Notes under the pieces: generated by a model | What the model saw: the letters and a program-made list of their open reading frames with translations, nothing else | Told to the model about the DNA's origin: nothing | Databases searched by the model: none | Shown here: one piece after another, positions 1 to 11,381 of the stretch | How the letters are laid out: each line of letters starts with the position of its first letter | How positions within the stretch are numbered: position 1 is the stretch's first letter | Made by a program: the position numbers and the translations under genes | Assembly (NCBI RefSeq): GCF_000002425.4 | Contig: NC_037264.1 | Location: 13,485,023 to 13,549,022, forward strand | Length of the DNA: 64,000 nucleotides | Source of the DNA: Physcomitrium patens | Taxonomy: Eukaryota > Streptophyta > Bryopsida > Funariales > Funariaceae | Direction of reading: 5' to 3'

Positions 1-778
1 ATTTTAAATTTTCTTTAAATATTTTTATTTTTATTTTTAAAATTAAAAATACATATTAAAAAATATATATTTTTAATAAATTTTATTTTTGAAATTGAAT
101 TTTTAGTAAATTTCAAAGTATTTTTTACATAAGTATACACATATCTTTAATTTTTTTTCTGAATGTACTTTGAAATTTCAATCAAAAACCAGAAGTTTGA
201 TCAGATTTATATTTATAGTTGAATTTGATAAAGTTCACTGTTTTATTAATTAATTAAAAATAAAACAATAAATTTTCAAATTCAAGTGTTACCTTGATTT
301 CAATTCAAAAAATCATATTATTTAATAATTATAATATTGTTAAGAAAAATCATATGATTTTGCAGTTTGTAAATGGTTGCAAGTAATTGAGTGTCATGTA
401 AATTCAAACTAATTAAATGTTGTAAGAAAAATATCCCAAAAGAAACGTTAAAAATAAAATAACATTATCTAAGTAATAGAATAAAAAAATCCAAAATAAT
501 AATAATAATAATAATAATACGTTATTTTAGATACCAAGGAAAATATAATTTTTAAAAGCTAAAAGATTATAACATTCCAAAGATGTTTTCAAATGCATAT
601 TGAAAAATCAAAATTGATTATCTAAAAAATGCCAGTTGACATAGTAAAGAGTTTGTGTTTGTTTATTAGTATTTTATATCTTAGAAAATTTGATTATAAT
701 TTTTCAATACAATTTTTTATTATAACCAGCCAACTTAAAAAAATCATTAATAATTGATGAGGGTAGTATTCTATTTTA

Positions 779-818
<40 letters not shown>

Positions 819-1300
819 GTTTTTATTTATCCAAGACATCTTGTTATTGTGTTCCTAAATAATAATTTTAGAAGAAGCAAAAAGATTAACTTTTGTTCCA
901 CTAAATTTATGATAAACTGAAAAATGATGTGAAAATATTAAAAACATTATGCTTTGTTTTAATATTTTCAATAGAAGATTTTTTAAATTAGTTCTTTGAA
1001 CCAATATTAATCTTGTACAAGAAAAAAATAATTAAGTACAAATCATTGCATTTGTTTTTAACAAAATGATGTTTGGATGTTATAATTACATGGATTAAAA
1101 TTTACTCGGAAAACCACATTCTAAATATGTGTTTCCAACCTTTTTACTCAAAAACCACAACAACCAAAGTGGTTTAACAAAAGTGTAACTCCAAGACAAG
1201 TTTCTTAGAATCATGAGTGTTTTTAATTTATGCAAGTTAAAAATCATGTTTCTAATATTGGCCACAAAGATTGCACTCACTTATAACTGAAGCAAAATGT
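1..1300. other. AT-rich intergenic DNA, no gene seen
   Basis: Very AT-rich sequence with frequent stops in all frames and no recognisable coding segment. It contains an (AAT)n tract at about 496-519 and an (AT)n microsatellite at 785-814. Composition changes sharply near 1300, where the more GC-rich flank of the dehydrin-like gene begins. Confidence 0.7.
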
Positions 1301-1481
1301 CTTGAAAACTCCGGAAAAACATGACATCCTTCTCATAAACTTAACAGTATACGAATGTACATCTTCTGTTCCAGGAAAGGCTCCCAGATCTTACGAAATC
1401 CCTCTCCCCTCCTCCCTCCTCCCTCTCTGAATCGAGCCGTCGGTGTGATTCAGCATGCCAAGTGGCGAACTCTAAGCTCAC

Positions 1482-1490
1482 CGCGTGTCC
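1482..1490 (+). promoter_or_regulatory. CE3-like element (CGCGTGTCC)
   Basis: This matches the core of coupling element 3 (ACGCGTGTC), known to act with ABREs in ABA-responsive plant promoters. A second related motif, ACGCGTGG, lies at 1854-1861. Both are upstream of a dehydrin-like gene, a class commonly induced by ABA and dehydration. The element is short and could occur by chance; about 750 bp separates it from the ATG. Confidence 0.35.
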
Positions 1491-2019
1491 CCACACGAGG
1501 ACTTGCTTGAAGATTTTCAGCACTAAATGTGGCGAAGCATTTGGACCGGATCCTTCGCAATTGATATCTGATTCCATCCATCCCCCTCTCCTTTTCCAAA
1601 ATCTATTGGTTGCTAGTCGTAGCTTCAAATCCATCGCACGCTTCACAACTGGATTGGAAAGGACCAACCAAGTTGCGGTACGAAAAGCAGCGGTTTTGCC
1701 GAGTTTGAACGCAGTAAAAACGCTGAAATGGGGTGGAATTGAGATCGGACAACGAAGTAGTAACCGTTCGTGTGGCATCCTGGCTAGTGATTAGGTAGCT
1801 CTTGTGATGGACCCCACCTTTCGGATTCACTTCATTGAGGCCCCTCGCAGGCGACGCGTGGGAGTGAAAAGTTCTGTAAGGGGGCACTTGTTAGCTGCAG
1901 AGAGCGTGACCGAGATAGGGTACCATCATCTGCTCCAACGTTTGCACCACGATGTGTTCCATTCTGTCTTTCATATGGTCCTCTCCTCTCATCCTGCTAC
2001 TCCATTGCTCTGGACCATG

Positions 2020-2025
2020 ACGTGG
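2020..2025 (+). promoter_or_regulatory. ABRE core (ACGTGG)
   Basis: An ABA-response element core within GACGTGGG, about 210 bp before the ATG of the dehydrin-like gene. bZIP factors of the ABI5/AREB class bind such sites in land plants. Together with the CE3-like motifs at 1482 and 1854 it suggests ABA or dehydration control. This is inference from motif and context; it may lie in the promoter or in the 5' leader, since no TATA box is obvious. Confidence 0.4.
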
Positions 2026-2235
2026 GAAATTGGTGTGTAATTGTATGCATTGGTGTGTTGTTTTTCTTTAAGCTGAGGTGGGAATGTTTGTTGTGTTTTG
2101 TGTGTTGGGTGGATCTAGTGGAATTTGAGAGTGAGATATAGCATTTTGAGTTATTGAGAGTGTTTGGTTGAGTTTGGTTGGAAGTTGGGAGTGAAACACA
2201 TTTTTCAAATTGATTAGAATCTGTCAAAAGGAGCA

Positions 2236-3051
2236 ATGGAAGACCAGCAGGGGTTTGGGCATCCAGCTACAGCCGCTGAAGGCAGAACTACGGTTCAACC
2301 TGAGCGCGATGTGCAGCCGGGTGACCCGAACTTGGTTGGCGCTGTGATGGTGGACAAGGAGCCGGGCATTATTGGTAAAGTGAAGGGTTTGATGGGAACA
2401 CATGGACGTACGAAGGATAAAGCTACGAAGCGGAGCTTGATCGACAAAATGAAAGAGAAAACTGGCCGTAGCTCGGAAGACGACGATCCCAATCGCAGGC
2501 GCGAACGACTTCTCTCGATGTCTAGCAGTAGCTCGATGTCGTCGTCGGACGAGGAGGATATTGGACAAGTAGGCCATGCCATGGACCCCACGGGTCCTCC
2601 TGTTGCGGGTGTAAACTTAGGTCGACATGATTTTTTCAGTGCTCCGGATGGCCCAGGTGCTGATGTTTACATTCATCCCGCTCCAAATTGGCGTAGAAAG
2701 GGAAAGAAGCATTCTGAGACAATCGCCTACCGAAAGTGGCCAGAGAATTCCAATTCTAACCGGCCCGCGGCTAAAGATCGCGAGGTTCGGCGCTCGCATT
2801 CGTCTGCAACGGGCAATCTCAACCGAGAAAGTGGCTATGCCGAAGACCATCGTTCGCATTCGGCTGACGCAAACGTCCCTAACCAAACTGCAAGTGGGTA
2901 TGGCGAAATACGTTCCGCTAATCCCATGGAGACGACTGATTCACACTCACGAGCTGTGCCTAGCGATGATCATGAGAATCTATCAGGTCCTCGTGATGGA
3001 GCTGTAATGGAAAATTTTAGGAAAGACGGGGAGGATGACACTATAAAATAG
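2236..3051 (+). CDS. Dehydrin-like (LEA group 2) hydrophilic protein
   Basis: A single-exon reading frame of 271 residues, strongly hydrophilic and rich in Ser, Asp, Glu, Arg, Lys and Gly. Two lysine-rich amphipathic stretches resemble dehydrin K-segments (family core GIMDKIKEKLPG): one at residues 44-54 (GIIGKVKGLMG) and a closer one at 67-77 (SLIDKMKEKTG). An S-segment-like serine run followed by acidic residues spans 94-108 (SMSSSSSMSSSDEED), after an Arg-rich patch, as expected for a CK2-phosphorylated S-segment. Residues 186-205 and 206-225 form an imperfect 20-residue tandem repeat, each starting RSHS and ending with a GYxE motif. Dehydrins protect membranes and proteins during water loss in cytosol and nucleus. 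The K-segments are divergent and the order (K before S) differs from the usual SK layout, so the family call is good but not certain. Upstream ABRE and CE3-like motifs fit ABA induction. Confidence 0.7.
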   Translation: MEDQQGFGHPATAAEGRTTVQPERDVQPGDPNLVGAVMVDKEPGIIGKVKGLMGTHGRTKDKATKRSLIDKMKEKTGRSSEDDDPNRRRERLLSMSSSSSMSSSDEEDIGQVGHAMDPTGPPVAGVNLGRHDFFSAPDGPGADVYIHPAPNWRRKGKKHSETIAYRKWPENSNSNRPAAKDREVRRSHSSATGNLNRESGYAEDHRSHSADANVPNQTASGYGEIRSANPMETTDSHSRAVPSDDHENLSGPRDGAVMENFRKDGEDDTIK

Positions 3052-3819
3052 GAAAGTTCCGTATCCATGGGGACGAATTGCCAAGAAGAGCCGGCGCCCA
3101 CTATCCCAGCGACTACATATTAGAAGCATGTGATTCTCATGCGGCAGGTCTGATGTATCATTCCAGTTCGAAGCACTAGAATTGATTCTCAGTCAAGGTT
3201 CTGGATTGGGTTACAGCTTGGTTCTTTTTGCAAGGAAATGCCTCTCCGACTGATGAGATAAGACTCTTCTCCAAGTACTGGATATGCTCTAAGCACGACA
3301 GAATTTATCTGGCGGCCCAATGAATAATTGTCAAAGAGACGTATTTCTAGCTAGGTCAAAGATTCAATACCTCGACGTTTGTTTTTATGTAACAGTGGAC
3401 AAAAGAGGTAGTTATCTCTATGGCTGCTTGGCGGAGATGATTCAAGCCAGCAGTGCAGTTGTAGACCAGGCAACTTCTCCACTCGGGGATTGTTAATTGT
3501 TGAGCTAAGCTCGGCTTTGAATACTCCATCCGAATCTCGGTTGTGTTGCTGTTGCAAGAATCACAAAATCACTTTGTTGAGGAGATAATCAGATTGCGTG
3601 GATAGGACCATGGCTGGCCGTGAACCTCCTTGATAAGCTGTCGGTTTAGTCAATAAACTCTTCATGAGTGATGTGAGTTCGTAAATGCTTCGATTAAGCG
3701 ATGGTATTGTAGAGCTTTCACAACACACATTGCTACTGTACATGTTTTGTGTTATTATAGTTAGTTTGAGTCATTCACTGAATGAACATTCCCACTTGAC
3801 GATACTACGAAATTTTGAA

Positions 3820-3854
<35 letters not shown>

Positions 3855-4985
3855 CGTATGTTAATAAATGAAATTGACTTAGGAACTAAAAATTGGGCAT
3901 TGAAAACATTTATCCACTTGTTTTCTTTGATTTTGTGTATTAATTCAGTCATCTGGGCATATATTCTACAGACTTTTCATTTACGTTTATCATATTTATT
4001 CCATCAAGAGCACTGGCCATGTGTCACGAACACGTAGCTTAAGAAGTATTTATCCACATCAGTCAATGATATATATTCCTCCGCGGTAGATGCTGCTTTC
4101 ATGCAGACACCACGGGGAGTGTGTTGCTACGAGTAATTTCAAGGATCGTGGTTTCTGAAGTGGTCATGAGAGATTTGCAGTATTTTGGAGCGATTTTTTG
4201 CCATGGCTAGACTAGTGTCACTGCCTGTCAAGCTAGCGACATTCCATCTCTTCAAGTGCACTGTGCTCACATTTGATCCTCATGCTGTGTGTTGCACTCG
4301 GCTGGGAGTTCGCAGATGTTAATTTGTGCAGTGTGGCGCTGTTTCGGGTACGAAACTAGGGGCATGAGTTCACGTACGAGGATTTGTTGCAAGGCATCAA
4401 GTCTAACTCGAATCCTGTGTTTTCGGTGTAAATTGCGGCGTTACAGCTGCTAACGTTGCAATGAAAACGAGTGAACAAACAAACAAACCGGGCTGCTCTC
4501 TTATTTATGTCTTATGGCACCCCTACGCTTATTAAGTTCATGATAAGTGTATGTTTTTCACATTTCATACATAAGACTCTGAAGGGATATGTTACAGAGT
4601 TCTGCAGATGGTTTACATTAAGCAGCTTATTTACGATCATGTGCACAAGTTGGAGGTGAGAAGCCACGTCCTTCTAAACTAATATGTACTTATGATTATT
4701 TACACTAAAATGCCATCCAACTTGATCCGTTTGTTTCCCTGGCCCTGATTCGCAATAGATATACTCCAGAACATGGCTATGTTAGGAGTGCACTATGTTA
4801 GGAAACCAACTCTTTGTTCATAACGAAAAGAGTGTCAGGCAAACACCAACCCAACAAAAGAAAAGCGGAAATATGCGAAAAAGTAAAACAAGCATAAATA
4901 GCTCACACTGCTATCTGCTCATTGTTGACATTCCTGATGAGCTCACGAATTGAGAAGGAAGCCTTGGACCCTAAGTACTTGTCAA
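3052..4985. other. 3' flanks of two convergent genes; no gene seen
   Basis: This is the space between the dehydrin-like stop codon and the stop codon of the AP2-like gene on the other strand, so both 3' untranslated regions should lie here. No further coding segment is recognisable. A compound microsatellite sits at 3821-3854: (TA)n followed by (TG)n. Confidence 0.6.
3821..3854. repeat. Compound (TA)n(TG)n microsatellite
   Basis: An alternating TA run passes directly into an alternating TG run in the convergent intergenic space. Both halves are alternating purine-pyrimidine and could adopt unusual DNA structure; no function is implied. Confidence 0.85.
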
Positions 4986-6077
4986 TCACTTCCAGCAGCA
5001 GCCAAAGGATCCATCGTCCCCCATCATACCACTTTGAATGTCATCTGTAGATAGTGGTTCTAGACCTTCCCAAACGTCTTCAATTGGCGGCAATGAATCA
5101 AATAAGGAATCCAGTGACGCAGGATGTGAGTTTGCTGCCACAGAATTTTGGTGACGAGCAACATCATCAAACCACTTATCACTTGATGAAGATGCGGAAC
5201 CTGCAGTAGGCCCGATTGATGAGGATATTGCATCGAAGGCACAGGGCTTACTGGTCGATGAGGATGGCGTATCACACAAAGTGGTCACTGCAGATACAGC
5301 TGTTGTTGAACTGGATGTAGGAAGCAGTGCAGGTGCACAAAGATCCAATTTCGGCTTCTTGAATTTTTTGCTTCTTTTGGCCTTCTGTTTGCCAGTGACA
5401 CGGTTTATCGCCGCTTTGACTAGTTTGGCGAATTGGGCGCTCTTGCGTACACGCTTCTCCCCTACAAAGACGAATTCCTCGCAGGAAGGCAGCAAATCTT
5501 TATATCTGATATCCAGTGGTATGCTAGAAAAGATCTGTGGGGAGTCGGGAAACTTGTAAGGCTCCTCATTCTCCATGTAGAAGTTGATGGCATCAATCGC
5601 TCGATCAAGTTCTCTTTCTTCGTAAGTCCCGAACCACAACTTCTTCTTGAACCCCGGCGGACGTACTTCGATAGTATGTTTCGTGAATCCAGGACGCATT
5701 CTTGGTTGGATTTTTGCGCACTTCCGCCTGGCTCTTCGAGCCACCGATGAAGATTGCAAGTTTGAAGCTCCAGCATTCTCAGGTACGAAGTTGTTTTCTG
5801 GAAGTAGCTGATGCGTTGATCCTTGGACCAGTGACTGTAGGCAAGTCCTCACGCTCGCTGCCATATCCTTACAGAGAAGGTCACCATTGCTGCGCTGCTG
5901 ACTCGCTTTTTTGAGGTAATAAGCAGGTTGGCCTTGTTGAGCAGCTTTGTAGAGACAACATATTTCTCTTTGGGACCTTGAACAGTCCTCCCTAAATGCT
6001 GGAAGGCAATCTACAGAAGCAGACGCACACGTAGGGCATTTGTAGCCTAAAAGCGGAATACTAAACTTGTCCGGCAT
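4986..6077 (-). CDS. AP2/ERF-like transcription factor (divergent domain)
   Basis: An uninterrupted frame of 363 residues from an ATG at 6077 to a TGA at 4986. Residues about 134-178 align with the second half of an AP2/ERF DNA-binding domain: an IEVRPPG segment (family AEIRDP), then LWFGTYEERELDRAIDAINF (family VWLGTFDTAEEAARAYDAAA), ending in YKFP (family LNFP). The usual N-terminal YRGVR strand is not evident, so the domain is divergent. A basic cluster at 230-243 is a likely nuclear localisation signal. The tail is Ser/Thr-rich and then acidic and hydrophobic (residues 323-348, with SLFDSL and DVWEGL), typical of an activation domain. The N-terminus has six cysteines between residues 14 and 41, including a CPTC pair, possibly metal-binding. 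The subgroup cannot be assigned, and an additional upstream exon cannot be excluded. Confidence 0.7.
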   Translation of the reverse strand: MPDKFSIPLLGYKCPTCASASVDCLPAFREDCSRSQREICCLYKAAQQGQPAYYLKKASQQRSNGDLLCKDMAASVRTCLQSLVQGSTHQLLPENNFVPENAGASNLQSSSVARRARRKCAKIQPRMRPGFTKHTIEVRPPGFKKKLWFGTYEERELDRAIDAINFYMENEEPYKFPDSPQIFSSIPLDIRYKDLLPSCEEFVFVGEKRVRKSAQFAKLVKAAINRVTGKQKAKRSKKFKKPKLDLCAPALLPTSSSTTAVSAVTTLCDTPSSSTSKPCAFDAISSSIGPTAGSASSSSDKWFDDVARHQNSVAANSHPASLDSLFDSLPPIEDVWEGLEPLSTDDIQSGMMGDDGSFGCCWK

Positions 6078-8519
6078 TTCTGTCCGCTGTTCCTCACAAG
6101 CAGCAAGATCGCTGGGTCACAGCAGAATGACGGCAAAAGTATACCTGCGGTAAGTTGAATGTTGATACTGCGAAAACGGAGGTTTACGAGATGATCTGAT
6201 GTAAATGCTGAATGTTATGATCCAAAGCTGAAATGTGTATGCTACGACGTGACCATGCCTGGGAGCACGATTATCAAGACTTTACGCTTCCATATTTGAG
6301 AAGAGGCATCTGGACGGAAGTTTATAAGTATATCTTTGTACGAGGTTCTATTCGAACCTGTCACATAAAGCATCGTTCCTGGTTCTACAAAGTGCGTCTA
6401 ATTCTTTCTTGAAGAATTTACAACCCTAAATAGAGAATGGCACGTTCTTGAAAGACAAAGTCCTCGCTATTCCTCCCAACTGCCTGAATAAAACCTAAAT
6501 TCTAATGGGATAACCTAAACGCTCAAATTGCAACGACTTCAAATAGAAACATATCAGAGTCGCTCGGTCAGCATCTCCACTCGGATTGATGTCGACTACC
6601 TACGTTTATGTCGGGTAAGGGCCACAAAGCAGAGTCAGCCTTCATCCAACATTCCTAAACTTTGTATTCTTGAGCTTTAGTTGAGGATCCGCCGAAAAAT
6701 TCCTTGAATGATCCAGCATCGAAAGTATGTTTGACCAAGCAGACCGTTCAAAACAAAGAGCTCAAATGTGAATCACTCTCCTGAAACTCAAGAATCAAAC
6801 TTGCTTCTGACCTCGAGAATGTAATCTCAAGATAATGCAACTATCGTTGACTGAACAAAGCTATGCGATGTATACTGAAACTTCTACCAGTTATCTTACA
6901 TGCACAGTGGGCCTGGTCGCTACACAACGAGGAGGACCTTACTACTCAATAAGGCACTCTGCAACAAACTTCGACTTACGTAAACCACAAAAGCCACGCT
7001 TACTCCCTCTTTCCTATTCGTTTTCAGATTTTTCTTCTGTTCTTCCTTTCAGTGGTTAAAACCTCCCTTCTCTCTCGCTGTGCAAAGCACCACACCGCAC
7101 AGTATGGAACAACAACCAAACGGGAGTAGCATTCCCCACAATATTTTAAAACAGAAACAAGGCACAAAAATACCAACAACAATAACCCAGAACCCAATCG
7201 GTAACCTCTTTAGATGTATGGTTACTATGGAGTGTTGGTGTCATAAGGTTGCACTCGGATACCTCTAAGAAGCATGAACGCTTTAAATGCAACCATGCCC
7301 GTGTCGAGAACATACAGAGCTCTTCCAAGTCCGCCTGTAAAGATGTCACCTGTAAAGATGATGCTCAAGGGTACTGCAGACCGGGTTGAATCCTTCAAAG
7401 CCATTTAAAAAAATGTTTTTACATTTCAAAATTACTGATTGATACAAACTGACGAATAGAGAGCAGTACAAACTCCTAGTATCATGTTCAACCAAAGCTT
7501 CATATGAACTTCGGGCAGCATGGGTACTGTCGGTTTCTTTTACTCAGTCTTCGTTTGTCGCAACGCAACCTCAAATACCACCAATTTGGTGGCCCCTGGA
7601 CCGTCAAATCGGCTCTGCTTTCTCCTTCCACCGCGATCGACGGACCTAATGGGAAGGCGTCGATCATTCTTCGCCAATGAGGCTCGAATTCCCATATCCC
7701 GGTTAGATCGCTGGATGATTTGTAACAGTTAAGTAGCGACTTATCGCGCTTAATCTTCAAAAGTCTCTAGTTCCAATTTCGATTTCAATTTCATTCCCTT
7801 TTCCTACGGCGAGACATGATTTCATCAAGTAATTTGGAAATGTGAAGAAGAGATTATAAAGATGTAGCAGTTCGCTTGTTCGAAAATCAGGAATCATCAC
7901 TCGTCAACTCAGTGGTCGAGCAACAGGATTCCCCTTGTAATTTCCACAGCCCAGCCCCCTTTATTATTTATTGAACTGGAGTCAGACTCACAAGAAAGAA
8001 TGAGAAGTAATTTATTACTCATTTAAAAAAAAAAATGACGAAGTAAACGTTGTATAAAAACTGTTTTGTACAATGCGATGATTCCACGCATAGATGCCAT
8101 TACAGTACACGCATTTCACCACACATGAAAGTCATTTACCCTGTAGCCCACCCTTTAGCAAACTCACAGGGCAAAAGGACAATTCTGAACATGGCACACT
8201 CATTTTCTAATATTGAAGAAGGGAATGATGAATGAACGAACGAATAAGAAAAAGACGATTATTCATGCCAGGCATTAAATCACGATGCAATCAGCAAAGC
8301 CCTATATTTCAGATTGAACGAAGTATTCATTATTCGAAACACCGAATCCGAAACCACGATCCGGACCCCCCCCCCAAATGATCCGATCTTGGATACGTAT
8401 ATTACAAACAGAAGGCTTAAGTTTGATCAACTACCAAAGAAACCCATATCTGTTGCAGTTTCCGTGCGAAGCAAGACACTGTCATCGAAGATTTTCATGA
8501 CAATACGTGAAAGAAGCAG

Positions 8520-8760
8520 GACCCAGAAAGACAGACAGGAAAAGAGAGAGAGGAAGGGGAAGGGGGGGGGGGGAGTAGTCCAGCACGAGAGAGACGATGA
8601 CAACAGCAGCCCTGTACAGTAACTTAGTAGAGGGAGGGGCAGCAGGTCCTCAGCAGTGGGGGCGAGCTCTTGACAGGAGGAGGAGGAGGAGGAGGGTGTG
8701 CCCACACCCAGCTCTACTCTATTTGCGTGCATAGGGTGTGGGCAGGAGGAGGAGGAGAGG
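8520..8760 (+). repeat. Purine-rich (G/A) low-complexity tract with (AGG)n
   Basis: A strand-asymmetric stretch dominated by G and A on the + strand. It includes a run of about a dozen G residues near 8563 and a clean (AGG)n block at 8675-8695. It lies about 2.5 kb upstream of the AP2-like start codon. On the transcribed strand of that gene it would read as CT-rich. Confidence 0.7.
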
Positions 8761-9246
8761 GTCGGGGCAGGCGAAGCTTGTCGAAGATTTACGAGAAGTA
8801 CATGACGACGAAGACGAATAAGAATTCCATTGGGCGAAGAGTCAAGAAGGAGGGGCGCAGACAGTCCAGCTCAGCACAATACCATATTTGCATGCCAGCA
8901 TGATGTAGAGGAGAGGAGAGGCTTTGTCAGTGAGTGAGTAGTGAGTGAGTGCATGGGATTGTGTGCCTGTTCTCCGCCCCATCCCTCCCTTTCCTTTGCC
9001 TTTACTTTGCCTTTTGTGCCTCCATTGATATGGATTATAAAGGCCATTTCCAGGCGGCCCCCGCCTCCAAGCAAAAGCAGCACCTTGGTCCTTTTTGTCG
9101 CTTCTGTATTGGTCCACATTCAATTCATGGATTGGGGACGGAACCCCTGGTCTCATGGGATTGATTCCATCCAAGCCTCTAAGAGAGAGTATGAATGAGG
9201 TTTGTTCTTCCGAATTGGGGTCGTGGAATCAGTTGTGTGACTCAAT

Positions 9247-9402
9247 GATATATATATATATATATAGATATGTGCGTGTGTGTCTTCTTTTATACGCTTC
9301 TGATCCTCTCTCTATCTTTCTTCCTCAACTATCTTTTTTTTGTCTTTTTTTTTGTCTTTTTTGTCTTTTTTTTTTCCTTTTTTTTTTTTTTTTTTTTTTT
9401 TT
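9247..9402 (+). repeat. (TA)n then T-rich polypyrimidine tract
   Basis: A (TA)n block at 9247-9266 is followed by a pyrimidine-rich stretch. From 9330 this consists of T runs spaced by GTC or CC, ending in an uninterrupted T run of over 20 bases. Low complexity; no coding potential. Confidence 0.85.
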
Positions 9403-11381
9403 GTGTGTATATGTGCTGGTGATCATTTTGGAGAACCTTGTTTGAGGTGGTGACCCAAGGGTGTTGTTTTTGAGACACGTCCTCTATGATTTAGAAAAGA
9501 TAGTTTGGGGACCTGGGCTTGCACTTTTCAAGTTTACTTTTTAAATTTTAAGTCTGACATGTTTTGTGTTTTGGGTTAAGCTTTTCTTTCTTACTGATGT
9601 TAAAAAAAAAAAAAATAGTTCAATTGAAAATATTGAGAATAGATGTTTATATTCTCCACTTCACTCCTTATGTGCTCCAATATTTTTTACTTCCAGTGTT
9701 TTTTTAGATAGGTTATTCATGAATATGTATTTATTTCTTCTAATTGTCAAGCCAAAAATTGATTTTCAACCACATTCTAAAGTGCATTAATTGTAACAAC
9801 ACAATATTCATTCAGTTTCATGCTGGGAGTGCTAACAAACAACCCTCATCACAACACCACATTGCATGGTGTAAATCCAATGTCAACCTTGATTGTTTGA
9901 TTAAATTTTCTCACCTTAAAAATATATTATTAATTTATTTCATTTCTTACTTTAGATTTTTAGAGACTATGTCAACAATGGGGTCATATAATTATCCCAT
10001 AAAAATAGTCACACTCATAAAAATAATCTTTGGGATGAAAATTATTCATTTCGAAAGGTCTTTTTGTGCTATTTTTCGGAAGGATTTAATTTGCAAAAAA
10101 TATTATCATGAAAAAATGTGGAACTTAAAATTTTTGCACTTTTAAATCTAATTATTATTTTTTTATTACTGTCACAAAAAAAATATTTGGAGAATATTGT
10201 ATAAAACGAAATGACTTCAAAAATTTGTGCATGAGCAAATTTTCTCATATAGTACTGTTAGGTTGGCAATTCAAATCCCAGCTACATTCTATCCAAACCT
10301 CTGTAAAGGAAAAACCCAGCATGAAGATAATGACTTTTTAATGTTTCAAATAAAAAAAGGGATATAAAGAGTGCCATGCAATCATAAATTTTATAAAAAA
10401 AACTTAACAAACGTTTTATTTGCTTTAAGAGCGACGAGTTTCATGCCATTCATTCCATCGTGATTTTCTCCCATCATTTGGGCAAATATCACGGGAAAAA
10501 CTGTTATAATGTCGAATATATTTTCCAAGTTATTAGATAATAGAACAACAACAACAATAATAATAATAATAATTGAGTACCATATGTTAAAATGCGCTCA
10601 AAGTAAAGCAGTAGTTTATTTTACATTATTTTATTTCTTTTTGTATGTTAACATATTGAGATATGATTTGTCTCAGCACTATTTGCATGAACGAATTAGA
10701 ATCAAAACTTTGTACGCAGGTTGCAATATTGGGTATTTCAACTGTAGTTAATACTGTCAATCCACTACGCATGTGCAAGTATCGATACTACTGTTAGGCA
10801 CTGTGTTCCTTGGCTACATTTGAATCCAATCGTTCACAGCATAATACACAAGTCCACATATGCAAATCGCTCAATTGATGGAAATGAGGTGAACACACCA
10901 ACGACAACACATCATAGCGGTTGTATTCGGAAATATACTCATGAAATTTACATGCAAAGAAAGGTTTGGACCACTTAAATCAGTGCTTTCGCAGCATAAA
11001 CAGTCTTCCTTTTTTGGACTTTGTTGAGTGCACCAAATGCACTGCACATTCTTCGACTTCATAATAACCAAATAGTACGGGTCTTATATCGAAATGACAC
11101 ACAGTCACTTGCAGACAGGGTTAAAGTGTGTCAAATGCACAAGCATGAACAGTGCCAGAATTGCAAAATCATCTCCACATCCGTCACAAGGCGAAAAATC
11201 CAGTAACTTGGGGAAGAATCATTTCTCTCAAAACGGTAAATACTTGGTTCACAATTTACGCACTTGGTGAAAAAAATGGTTTACGGTACTCTGGCAACCG
11301 AACCAATTAAAACAGATATAGTGGGAAAAATCTACTCTAGGCGGCGAAATTTTATGCACAGTCTGAAGAAATGCATACAGA

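Larger units (their letters stand above)
6078..11381. other. Long intergenic region upstream of the AP2-like gene and downstream of CTP synthase
   Basis: No recognisable protein domain in any frame. The part up to about 9.3 kb is GC-moderate and probably holds the 5' leader and promoter of the AP2-like gene; several short open frames there (for example 7500-7760 and 8842-9174) match nothing I know. Simple-sequence tracts occur at 8368-8376 (C run), 8520-8760 (G/A-rich, with a G run near 8563), 8675-8695 (AGG)n, 9247-9266 (TA)n and 9330-9402 (T-rich). From about 9.5 to 10.6 kb the DNA is AT-rich. The last 600 bp should include the CTP synthase 3' untranslated region. Confidence 0.55.

Noticed and set aside
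1341-1778. 145-residue open frame on the - strand (overlapping a 110-residue frame on the + strand)
   Set aside because: No domain, mutual overlap on opposite strands, and the frame lies in the upstream region of the dehydrin-like gene; likely chance.
8427-9198. Several overlapping frames of 70-110 residues on both strands
   Set aside because: They come from low-complexity G/A- and C/T-rich sequence and translate into repetitive peptides without domains.
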